Positions 1 through 5,624 of a stretch of DNA of 8,864 nucleotides are shown in pieces. This DNA is from Microbacterium sp. (GTDB lineage: Bacteria > Actinomycetota > Actinomycetes > Actinomycetales > Microbacteriaceae), in assembly GCA_031286555.1 (NCBI GenBank), contig JAITUD010000476.1, forward strand, positions 1 to 8,864. Direction: 5' to 3'. The notes beneath the pieces are model-generated. The model was not told the origin of the DNA. It ran no database searches and was given only the letters and a program-made list of their open reading frames with translations. A program made the position numbers and the translations under genes. Position 1 is the stretch's first letter. The number at the start of each line of letters is the position of its first letter.

Positions 1-773
1 GTCTTCGCGCGCACCGCGCGCTCGTAGTCGCCCGCGTTGAAGGCCGGCAGGTCGAGCGGCTCGAGCGCCTCCGCGCTCCACAGTCGCAGGATGCCGGCGC
101 CGCTGAGGTACCCGGGAACGATGAAGTCGTGGGGCACGGCGCGCACCGCCCAGCCGGCATCCGGGTCGCCGAACCGGATCGTTCGCGCCCGCTCCGGGCG
201 GGGGAACTCCCAGGGCGAGCCGCCGCGCATCCAGGCATCGGGATGCTCCACCTGCTGCCCGTCCTGGAACGTCTGCCGGAAGATGCCGTACTCGTAGCGG
301 ATGCCGTAGCCGATGCTCGGCACGCCCAGAGTGGCCATCGAGTCGACGTAGCACGCGGCCAGCCGACCCAGTCCGCCGTTGCCGAGCCCCGGCTCGATCT
401 CGTGTGCGCGCAGCTCGGCGATGTCGACGCCGCAGGCGGCAAGTGCTTCGGCCGCGACGTCGGCGAGTCCGGTGGCGAGCAGGGCATTGTCGAGCTGGCG
501 GCCCAGTAGGTACTCGGCGGAGAGATAGCAGATCGTCTTCCCGTCGCGCGGTGCGCGCTCGGTCTCGAGACGCCGTGCGGCGAGGTGGCCGCGCACGGTG
601 CGCACCAGGGCGAGATAGCGGTCGTCGACGGTCGAGTCCTGCAGTGAGACGCCGCGATCCTGCGCGAGGTTGAGCAGGAACTCCGCGACGAAGCCGTCCA
701 CCGTCGCGGGCGGCGCGATCACGTTCGCGAGGGCGAGCGGATGCCTCGGGCTGATGCTCTCGGGTGCGGTCAC
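1..773 (-). CDS. glgP: Glycogen/alpha-glucan phosphorylase, N-terminal part (cut by left window edge)
   Basis: Reading leftward from a GTG at 773, the frame stays open for 257 codons to the window edge and encodes the start of a GT35 phosphorylase, which releases glucose-1-phosphate from glycogen, starch or maltodextrin in the cytoplasm. Family landmarks are YLSAEYLLGRQLDNAL at about residues 83-98, EPGLGNGGLGRLAACYVDSM at 127-146, the GYGIRYEYGIFRQ stretch at 155-167, VPGYLSGAGILRLWSAEA at 219-236 and the FNAGDYERAV segment at 245-254. Family members run about 800-850 residues, so roughly two thirds, including the PLP-binding lysine, lies outside the window. The GTG is chosen because homology begins soon after it and a TAnnnT -10 element sits 6 nt upstream, pointing to a leaderless mRNA. 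There is no convincing Shine-Dalgarno. The segment after PHD (FIVPGYLSGAG) departs from the usual DTPVPGY form. Glycogen versus maltodextrin preference cannot be decided. Confidence 0.93.
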   Translation of the reverse strand, partial: MTAPESISPRHPLALANVIAPPATVDGFVAEFLLNLAQDRGVSLQDSTVDDRYLALVRTVRGHLAARRLETERAPRDGKTICYLSAEYLLGRQLDNALLATGLADVAAEALAACGVDIAELRAHEIEPGLGNGGLGRLAACYVDSMATLGVPSIGYGIRYEYGIFRQTFQDGQQVEHPDAWMRGGSPWEFPRPERARTIRFGDPDAGWAVRAVPHDFIVPGYLSGAGILRLWSAEALEPLDLPAFNAGDYERAVRAK

Positions 774-813
774 CCTATGACCGTAACCCGGCCGCGACTC
801 GTATTCTTGGTGC
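774..813. promoter_or_regulatory. Compact divergent promoter region with two leaderless-type -10 elements
   Basis: On the plus strand TATTCT (802-807) is followed by 6 nt and the GTG at 814. On the minus strand TACGGT (785-780) is followed by 6 nt and the GTG at 773. TAnnnT placed 6-8 nt before a start codon is the known actinobacterial signature of leaderless transcription, and neither start has a good Shine-Dalgarno. A weak -35-like ATGACC lies at 777-782 for the rightward promoter with a long 19-nt spacer. No clear -35 is seen for the leftward one. The two promoters overlap, so they probably compete for polymerase. Confidence 0.55.
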
Positions 814-1329
814 GTGCCAGAACGCAGTACCGAGTCCCCGGCAGCCCGCCTGCTGCGCGCGAGCTTCGCGACCGAGGAGGCCGTCTACGGTGTCATCCTC
901 GTGGCAGGCATGATCGCTGTCTCGGGGGCGCACGGCGCCACCTCGCTGAAGGTGTTCTGGACCGTGCTGGTCACCGTGATCGTGTTCTGGCTGGCCCACC
1001 TGTACGCCGGCACGGTCGCAGGCCACGGCCTGGACCGCGACCGGGTCGTGGGTCTGGGGGAGTCGTTCCGGCACGCGCTGCGGCGGTCGCTCGGCCTGCT
1101 GCTCTCGTCGTTCATCCCGCTGCTGATCCTGCTGATGGGAAGCGCACGCCTGATCAACGACAAGGTCACCATCTGGCTGGCGCTGTGGATGTGCGTCGCG
1201 GTTCTGGCCGTGCTCGGCTACATCGCGTTCCGGCGACGCGGAGCCTCGTGGCCGATCCGACTGCTCGGAGCGCTTACCACGGCGGCCTTCGGCATCGTCA
1301 TCATCCTCGCGAAGGCACTCATCCACTAG
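814..1329 (+). CDS. Multi-pass integral membrane protein of unknown function (171 aa)
   Basis: This is an unrecognised small membrane protein. Hydrophobic stretches suggest about five transmembrane helices, at roughly residues 22-40, 47-68, 92-110, 117-138 and 150-169. They follow a short hydrophilic N-terminus (MPERSTESPAARLLRASF) with no cleavable signal. Basic clusters (RHALRRS at 86-92, RRRGASWPIR at 140-149) lie between helices and probably face the cytoplasm. There are no catalytic or metal-binding motifs. The GTG at 814 is chosen because a TATTCT -10 element lies 6 nt upstream, consistent with leaderless translation. The gene is divergent from the glucan phosphorylase, and the TipA-type regulator's promoter begins 3 nt after its stop. 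That closeness hints at, but does not prove, a link with the regulator. It resembles generic actinobacterial hypothetical membrane proteins, and no function should be assigned. Confidence 0.82.
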   Translation: MPERSTESPAARLLRASFATEEAVYGVILVAGMIAVSGAHGATSLKVFWTVLVTVIVFWLAHLYAGTVAGHGLDRDRVVGLGESFRHALRRSLGLLLSSFIPLLILLMGSARLINDKVTIWLALWMCVAVLAVLGYIAFRRRGASWPIRLLGALTTAAFGIVIILAKALIH

Positions 1330-1332
1330 AGC

Positions 1333-1363
1333 TTGACATTGACGCAACGTCAACTTCTACCGT
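1333..1363 (+). promoter_or_regulatory. MerR-type promoter/operator with 19-bp spacer and internal dyad
   Basis: A consensus -35 TTGACA lies at 1333-1338 and a -10 TACCGT at 1358-1363, separated by 19 nt instead of the usual 17. The spacer holds the inverted repeat TTGACG-caa-CGTCAA at 1339-1353. An over-long spacer containing a dyad is the hallmark of promoters activated by MerR-family regulators, which untwist the DNA to realign -35 and -10. The only gene immediately downstream is the MerR/TipA-type regulator, so autoregulation is the natural reading. The predicted start site is near 1370, giving a leader of about 20 nt. Confidence 0.83.
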
Positions 1364-1389
1364 GGAGATATCGACGGAAGGAGGACGCC

Positions 1390-2133
1390 ATGGACTGGTC
1401 GATCCAGGAGATCGCCCGGCTTGCGGGCACCACCAGCAGGACGCTGCGTCACTATGACGACATCGGCCTGCTGAAGCCCACCCGGGTGGCATCCAACGGC
1501 TATCGCCACTACGACGACGTCGCGCTGGTGCGCCTGCAGCGCATCCTGCTGCTGCGCGAGCTCGGACTCGGGCTGCCGCAGGTGGCCGAGGTCATCGAGC
1601 GCGAGAAGTCCGAGGCGTCCGCCCTGGAGACGCACCTCGCCCTGCTCCGGCAGGAACAGGAGCGGCTCGCACGGCAGATCGCCTCCGTCGAGAACACCAT
1701 CACCGCATTGACAGAAGGAGGGACCCTCATGGCAGAGAACATGTTCGACGGGTTCGATCACACGCAGTACAAGGAGGAGGTCGAGGAGCGCTGGGGCGCG
1801 AAGGCCTACGCCGACGGCGACCGCTGGTGGCGCGGCATGTCCGGCGCCGAGCAGGATGCCTGGAAGAAGCGCGTCTCCGACCTGAACCACGACTGGATCG
1901 GGGCCGCCGAGAGCGGCATCGACCCGGCGTCCGACGAGGCGCAGGCGCTGGCGCGCCGGCACGTCGAATGGCTCAGCGGAGTGCCCGGCCTGCCGACCGA
2001 CATGAAGGCCTACGTGACCGGGCTCGGCGAGATGTACGTCGCCGACCCGCGCTTCGGCAAGAACTACGGCGGCCCGCAGGGCGCCGAGTTCGTCCGCGAC
2101 GCGCTGCGCGTCTACGCGGACGGCAACCTGTAA
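1390..2133 (+). CDS. MerR-family transcriptional regulator with C-terminal TipAS drug-binding domain (TipAL-like)
   Basis: This 247-aa protein has an N-terminal MerR DNA-binding domain (residues 1-70) with the helix-turn-helix IQEIARLAGTTSRTLRHYDD and the wing GLLKPTRVASNGYRHY. A coiled-coil dimerisation helix follows at about 72-108 (ALETHLALLRQEQERLARQI), then a TipAS-type ligand-binding domain at about 118-244, ending in FGKNYGGPQGAEFVRDALRVYA. Family members are activators that sense antibiotics or other small molecules and switch on their own promoter. The ATG at 1390 is preceded by AAGGAGG (1378-1384) at 5-nt spacing. An upstream in-frame start at 1333 would lie inside the promoter and is rejected. 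A second in-frame ATG (1729, Met114) has its own AAGGAGG (1715-1721) and may yield a 134-aa short form. The protein contains no cysteine, so it cannot trap thiopeptides covalently as Streptomyces TipA does. The gene is probably monocistronic, ending 27 nt before a stem-loop terminator. Confidence 0.93.
   Translation: MDWSIQEIARLAGTTSRTLRHYDDIGLLKPTRVASNGYRHYDDVALVRLQRILLLRELGLGLPQVAEVIEREKSEASALETHLALLRQEQERLARQIASVENTITALTEGGTLMAENMFDGFDHTQYKEEVEERWGAKAYADGDRWWRGMSGAEQDAWKKRVSDLNHDWIGAAESGIDPASDEAQALARRHVEWLSGVPGLPTDMKAYVTGLGEMYVADPRFGKNYGGPQGAEFVRDALRVYADGNL
1715..1731 (+). promoter_or_regulatory. Internal ribosome binding site and ATG for a TipAS-like short form
   Basis: Within the regulator gene, AAGGAGG at 1715-1721 precedes an in-frame ATG at 1729 by 7 nt. 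The heptamer is identical to the one serving the full-length start. The ATG falls between the coiled coil and the ligand-binding domain. Translation here would give 134 residues beginning MAENMFDGFD, which is the ligand-binding domain alone. Streptomyces tipA is known to produce such a short form (TipAS) from an internal start. That the same happens here is inference. Confidence 0.65.
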
Positions 2134-2160
2134 CCCTGTGCCCAGCTTCGGATCTGACGC

Positions 2161-2200
2161 ACGACGCGCCGGGAGTCCTCACGGATTCCCGGCGCGTCGT
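2161..2200. terminator. Strong stem-loop, probable bidirectional terminator
   Basis: ACGACGCGCCGGGA at 2161-2174 pairs perfectly with TCCCGGCGCGTCGT at 2187-2200. Inward extension through 2175-2178/2183-2186 with one G-U gives an 18-bp stem and a 4-nt TCAC loop. It lies 27 nt after the TipA-type gene's stop and 91 nt beyond the convergent lacI-type gene's stop. It has no real T-tract on either strand, as is common for actinobacterial terminators. Confidence 0.85.
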
Positions 2201-2208
2201 GTTCTGGC

Positions 2209-2256
2209 GTCCGCAGTTCGGTACGGCCGACGGTGGCGCGGGGTCAGGCTGCGGAC
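2209..2256. repeat. Second inverted repeat in the convergent gap
   Basis: GTCCGCAG at 2209-2216 is matched by CTGCGGAC at 2249-2256, 8 bp perfect with a 32-nt GC-rich interior. A small TTCCG-agcc-CGGAA stem (2257-2270) follows directly. Together they could fold in the 3' end of the lacI-type transcript and act as an auxiliary termination or stability element. In DNA this GC-rich, short inverted repeats also arise by chance, so the assignment is weak. I see nothing else in 2134-2291. Confidence 0.3.
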
Positions 2257-2291
2257 TTCCGAGCCCGGAACGCGGGAGCGGATGCGTGGGC

Positions 2292-3377
2292 TCAGCGCGA
2301 CGGCGGCGCGGCGACCGAGTCGCGGTGCACGAGGTAGGTGCCGAGGATGAGATCGTCTTCGGGGGTCCGGGCGAAGGCGTCGTGCTCGGACAGCGCCGCG
2401 CGCAGTGCCTCACGACCCATCTGCTCGAGCGGCACGTGCACGGTCGTGAGCTTCGGCGACAGGTCGACGGCCAGCGGGGTGTCGTCGTAGGCGACCACCG
2501 ACATGTCCTGGGGGATGCGTACGCCGGCATCCCGCAGCCCGTCGTACACGCCCGCCGCGATCGTGTCGTTCACCGCGAAGATCGCCGTCACGTCGGGCGC
2601 GTCGTGGAGCAGGGCCTGCGTCGTGGCGTGGCCGGGTGCACGGCCGAATCCCTCGGTGCGGATGATCGTCTCGTCGATCTCGATGCCGCGGGAGTCGAGC
2701 GCCCGCAGATAGCCGTCCAGACGTCGGGAGATCGACGGGATCTCGCGCTCGCCGCCGAGGAAGGCGATGCGGCGGTGGCCCTTCGCGATGAGGTGCTCGG
2801 TGACCGCGAACGCGCCGCCCTCGTTGTCATAGGCGACCGAGCGGGTCGGCGAGGGGATGGTCAGCGCGGGATGCGCGCACAGCACCAGGCGGCTGCCCAT
2901 CGCCTCGAGCGATTCGGCGCGCTGCACCAGCTGTCGCTGATACGGCAGGTCGACGTTCGTGCCGCTGACCAGGATGACCGCGTCGACGCGACGCTCCTGC
3001 ATGAGGTCGATCAGGGCCATCTCATGCCCAGGGCGGGATCCTGTGGTCGCGATGATCGCGAGCCGCCCGGATGCCTGCGCCGCCTGCTCGAGGCCGCGGA
3101 CCATGTAGCCGAAGAACGGGTCGACCAGCTCGGGCACGATGATGCCGATCGTGCGGGTGTCCGATCGGGCGAGCGCACGGGCGTTCGCGTTCGCGGCGTA
3201 GCCGAGCTTCGCGACCGCACGCAGCACGCGATCGCGGGTGCTCGCGGCTACGGGGTAGTTGGCGTTCAGCACGCGGGAGACCGTCGCGGTCGAGACCGCC
3301 GCGAGCTCGGCCACGTCGCTGATCGTCGCCGGTCGCCGCGTCGCCGGTCGAGACGCGTGGTCAGAAGTCGAAGACAC
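2292..3377 (-). CDS. LacI-family transcriptional repressor (sugar-responsive)
   Basis: This 361-aa regulator has a LacI helix-turn-helix at about residues 18-38 (TISDVAELAAVSTATVSRVL), a hinge region reaching ARALARSDTRTIGII (66-80), and a periplasmic-binding-protein-like sensor domain at about 75-350. The sensor shows IGIIVPELVDPFF near its start, HRRIAFLGG (201-209), FAVNDTIAAGVYDGLRDAGVRIPQDMSVVAYDD (267-299) and TTVHVPLEQMG (311-321), all typical of the family. The hinge leucine (ARAL) is the type that intercalates at a central CpG, which fits the CG-centred operators found upstream. The GTG at 3377 is chosen because a G-rich GGATGGGGG lies just upstream and the helix-turn-helix is placed normally. 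The gene follows the dehydrogenase by 20 nt on the same strand, so the two probably share one transcript. The likely role is autoregulation plus repression of the divergent uptake operon. The inducer is unknown. Confidence 0.94.
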   Translation of the reverse strand: MSSTSDHASRPATRRPATISDVAELAAVSTATVSRVLNANYPVAASTRDRVLRAVAKLGYAANANARALARSDTRTIGIIVPELVDPFFGYMVRGLEQAAQASGRLAIIATTGSRPGHEMALIDLMQERRVDAVILVSGTNVDLPYQRQLVQRAESLEAMGSRLVLCAHPALTIPSPTRSVAYDNEGGAFAVTEHLIAKGHRRIAFLGGEREIPSISRRLDGYLRALDSRGIEIDETIIRTEGFGRAPGHATTQALLHDAPDVTAIFAVNDTIAAGVYDGLRDAGVRIPQDMSVVAYDDTPLAVDLSPKLTTVHVPLEQMGREALRAALSEHDAFARTPEDDLILGTYLVHRDSVAAPPSR

Positions 3378-3397
3378 GATCCCCCATCCGTGGCCGG

Positions 3398-4405
3398 TCA
3401 GGCCATGATCGCGAAGTCGGCCGGGCGCACTTCATGGTCGAACGTACCACCTGTCGCGAAGCGGCCGACCTCGGCGACGGCGAGTTCACCGAGGCGCGCG
3501 ATCTCGTTGCCCAGGGCGCCGGCGATGTGCGGGGTGATCACCACGTTCGGCAGGCTGTACAGCGGCGATTCCGCGGGCAGCGGCTCGGGGTGGACCACGT
3601 CGAGATAGGCGTCCAGACGCCCGGACACCAGCTCGGCGGTCAGCGCCGGGGTGTCGATCAGCGCCCCGCGGGCGGTGTTCACGATCACGGTGCCGTCACG
3701 CATGAGGGACAGCTCCTCGGCTCCGATCATGCCGGCGGTCTCGTCGGTGAGCGGAGCGTGCACGGTCACGGCGTCACTTCTCCGGCAGAGCTCGGGAAGG
3801 TCCACGAGTTCGGCGCCCAGTTCGGCGGCCTGCTCAGGCGTGATGAACGGGTCGCTGAGCAGCACCTCGGCGTCGAGGGTGCGCAGCATCCTGAGCATCT
3901 CGCGGCCGACGCGCGAGGCGCCGATGACTCCGATCACGACCCCGTAGGTGCCGATCGCGGGCATCGAGCGCGCGTCGCGGATGCCTTTGGTCGTGCGCAG
4001 CTGCGCCGCGAAGCGGCTCGCGCGCTTCAGGCCGAAGACGGTGCTGGCGAGGGCGAACTCGGCGACAGGGATCGCATTGGCGCTGGCGCAGCTGCTCACC
4101 CGGATGCCGAGGTCGAAGACCTCCGGATCGAGGAACAGACGGACAGTGCCGGCGGCGTGCACGATCGCGCGCAGACCTGGAGCCCTGTCGAGAATGCTCG
4201 GATCCACTCGCGGCGTTCCCCATCCGGTGATGAGGATCTCGGTGTCGGCCAGCACGCGATGGGCGCGGGCGGAGCCGAGGTCGGACAGCGGCTCGGGGTC
4301 CACGATGTGAGCGATCGCGCCCAGCTCGGCGAGCGCCGCGGGCGGGAAGGCGGCGGCATGGGACTCGTCGTCCATCGCGAACGCCACACGGGGAAGCCAG
4401 CTCAT
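3398..4405 (-). CDS. D-isomer-specific 2-hydroxyacid dehydrogenase (NAD-type)
   Basis: This 335-aa enzyme of the D-2-hydroxyacid dehydrogenase family interconverts a 2-hydroxyacid and a 2-keto acid in the cytoplasm. The catalytic triad is visible as Arg246 in VNTARGALID, Glu274 in VHPEPLP and His293 in ITPHIAG. The Rossmann motif reads VIGVIGASRVGRE (157-169), with Ser164 replacing the usual second glycine of GxGxxG. Asp185 after the second strand (LLSDPF) suggests NAD(H) rather than NADP(H). ATG 4405 is preceded by GGAGAG at good spacing. It is the first gene of the leftward operon, 20 nt upstream of the lacI-type gene, and its promoter overlaps an operator copy. That places it in the same regulon as the sugar transporter. 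Its substrate cannot be deduced. Glyoxylate/hydroxypyruvate-like or uronate-derived keto acids are only possibilities. Confidence 0.92.
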   Translation of the reverse strand: MSWLPRVAFAMDDESHAAAFPPAALAELGAIAHIVDPEPLSDLGSARAHRVLADTEILITGWGTPRVDPSILDRAPGLRAIVHAAGTVRLFLDPEVFDLGIRVSSCASANAIPVAEFALASTVFGLKRASRFAAQLRTTKGIRDARSMPAIGTYGVVIGVIGASRVGREMLRMLRTLDAEVLLSDPFITPEQAAELGAELVDLPELCRRSDAVTVHAPLTDETAGMIGAEELSLMRDGTVIVNTARGALIDTPALTAELVSGRLDAYLDVVHPEPLPAESPLYSLPNVVITPHIAGALGNEIARLGELAVAEVGRFATGGTFDHEVRPADFAIMA

Positions 4406-4430
4406 TCGTTCTCTCCATCGAATCGAAAAC

Positions 4431-4444
4431 AGTAAGCGATTACT
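4431..4444. promoter_or_regulatory. LacI-type operator O1
   Basis: AGTAAGCGATTACT is an imperfect 14-bp palindrome with a central CG (4437-4438) and 5 of 6 matching arm positions, the usual shape of LacI/GalR-family operators. It overlaps the predicted -10 (4447-4442) and start region of the leftward dehydrogenase-lacI promoter. Its reverse complement, AGTAATCGCTTACT, differs from O2 at one base. No other copy was noticed in the window by eye. Confidence 0.75.
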
Positions 4445-4470
4445 ATCACGTTACCGCATCGAAGTGCCAG
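4442..4470 (-). promoter_or_regulatory. Predicted promoter of the dehydrogenase-lacI operon
   Basis: On the minus strand CTGGCA (4470-4465) and GATAGT (4447-4442) are separated by exactly 17 nt, each matching 4 of 6 consensus bases. Transcription would start near 4435, inside O1, giving a leader of about 30 nt to the ATG at 4405. Position relative to the operator supports the call. Sequence match alone is modest. Confidence 0.5.
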
Positions 4471-4518
4471 TCTCTCGCCCGGAAATCAGGAGCAGTACAG
4501 CGAACGTCGGATCTCTCG

Positions 4519-4548
4519 TTGACAGCCTCGACGCTGTTGGGTTACGTT
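4519..4548 (+). promoter_or_regulatory. Predicted promoter of the ABC transporter operon
   Basis: A perfect -35 TTGACA at 4519-4524 is followed, 18 nt later, by TACGTT (4543-4548), which fits TAnnnT. An overlapping TTACGT gives 17-nt spacing. The predicted start near 4555 falls inside operator O2, so repressor binding would block initiation. The leader is about 53 nt and ends in GGAGG (4598-4602), 5 nt before the GTG at 4608. Confidence 0.65.
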
Positions 4549-4552
4549 CTGT

Positions 4553-4566
4553 AGAAATCGCTTACT
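4553..4566. promoter_or_regulatory. LacI-type operator O2
   Basis: AGAAATCGCTTACT matches the reverse complement of O1 at 13 of 14 positions, with the CG centre at 4559-4560, 122 bp from the O1 centre. AATCGCTTACT (4556-4566) is an exact 11-bp inverted copy of 4431-4441. It sits at the predicted start site of the transporter promoter. An overlapping palindrome TCGCT-tact-AGCGA (4558-4571) extends the symmetric region and may belong to the same control element. Confidence 0.75.
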
Positions 4567-4607
4567 AGCGAAAGTACATCCGTCACCAAAGACGTTCGGA
4601 GGATGCG

Positions 4608-5624
4608 GTGACCGCAGCACCCGTCACGAGCCGGCCCCCAGAGGCCGCGCCTGAGCCGCCGCACGAGGCCGTGCCGAACACGCGCCGAGTGAACCGGCGC
4701 GGCGCGACCAAGCTCTCGTTCGCCGCGCGCTTCCGCCGCGACCGGATGATGCTCCTGCTGGTGCTCCCGGGCTTCCTCTACTTCGTGGTCTTCCACTGGC
4801 TGCCGATCCCGGGCAACATCATCGCCTTCGAGGACTACCAGCCGTACCTCGGCTTCGTCGACAGCGTCTGGGTCGGCCTCGACAACTTCGTCGCGGCGTT
4901 CGCCGACCCGATGTTCTGGTTCGCGCTGCGGAACACGCTGGTGATCACGCTGATGCAGCTGATCCTCTTCTTCCCCGTCCCGATCGCGCTGGCCCTGATG
5001 CTGAACAGCATCATGTCGCCCGGCATCAAGAAGTTCGTGCAGAGCGTGATCTACCTGCCGCACTTCCTCGGCTGGGTCATCATCATCTCGATCTTCACGC
5101 AGATGCTCGGGCCCACCGGCGTGATCCCGAGCCTGTTCGACGCGCTCGGACTGCCGCCGATCAGCCCGATGACCAACCCCGAGACGTTCCCCCTGCTGGT
5201 CACCGTGCAGACGATCTGGAAGGACGCCGGCTGGGGGACCATCATGTTCCTCGCAGCACTGGCCAGCATCGATGACGAGCTCTACGAGGCGGCCGCGATC
5301 GATGGCGCGGGCCCCTGGCGGCGCACCTGGGCGGTGACCATCCCCGGCATCATGCCGATCATCATCCTGCTGCTGATCCTCAACCTCGGCTCCGCGCTCT
5401 CGGTCGGCTTCGAGCAGATCATCCTGCAGCGCAACAACGTCGGTGCCGAGGCGGGCGAGGTGCTCGACACCTTCGTCTACTACCACGGCATCGTCGACGG
5501 TCAATGGGGCACAGCCGCAGCCGTCGGCCTGGTGAAGGGCGTCGTCGGACTGTTCCTGGTCCTCGGCGCGAACAAGGTCGCTCACATGTTCGGACAGGAT
5601 GGGGTGTACTCCCGTGACCGTTGA
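4608..5624 (+). CDS. Sugar ABC transporter permease, LplB type (CUT1 family)
   Basis: This 338-aa inner-membrane permease is one half of the channel of a binding-protein-dependent oligosaccharide importer. About six membrane helices are visible, at roughly residues 47-67, 108-132, 145-167, 197-217, 248-268 and 302-323. The EAA loop that contacts the ATPase is YEAAAIDGAGPWRRTWAVTI (226-245). The NTLVITLMQLILFFPVPIAL segment (109-128) and the VIYLPHFLGWVII stretch are characteristic of LplB-like permeases of complex-carbohydrate importers. An N-terminal tail of about 45 residues, rich in Pro, Ala and Arg, is hydrophilic and probably cytoplasmic. The GTG start has GGAGG 5 nt upstream. The ATG at 4603 opens only a two-codon frame. 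It is the first gene of the operon under operator O2, and its 3' end overlaps the next gene. The substrate is unknown, though the family handles pectin-type and other complex oligosaccharides. Confidence 0.94.
   Translation: MTAAPVTSRPPEAAPEPPHEAVPNTRRVNRRGATKLSFAARFRRDRMMLLLVLPGFLYFVVFHWLPIPGNIIAFEDYQPYLGFVDSVWVGLDNFVAAFADPMFWFALRNTLVITLMQLILFFPVPIALALMLNSIMSPGIKKFVQSVIYLPHFLGWVIIISIFTQMLGPTGVIPSLFDALGLPPISPMTNPETFPLLVTVQTIWKDAGWGTIMFLAALASIDDELYEAAAIDGAGPWRRTWAVTIPGIMPIIILLLILNLGSALSVGFEQIILQRNNVGAEAGEVLDTFVYYHGIVDGQWGTAAAVGLVKGVVGLFLVLGANKVAHMFGQDGVYSRDR

Noticed and set aside
1333..1389. Upstream in-frame start for the TipA-type regulator (19 extra residues)
   Set aside because: It begins in the -35 element of the MerR-type promoter. 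The ATG at 1390 has a perfect ribosome binding site and places the helix-turn-helix at the very N-terminus as in the family.
1827..3608. 593-codon open frame on the plus strand across the TipA-type gene, the convergent gap and the lacI-type gene
   Set aside because: Composition is Arg/Asp/Gly-rich with no domain. It is antisense or out of frame to two clear genes and is a by-product of GC bias.
3434..4435. 333-codon open frame on the plus strand
   Set aside because: It is antisense to the dehydrogenase, which has an intact catalytic triad. The alternative product has no family features.
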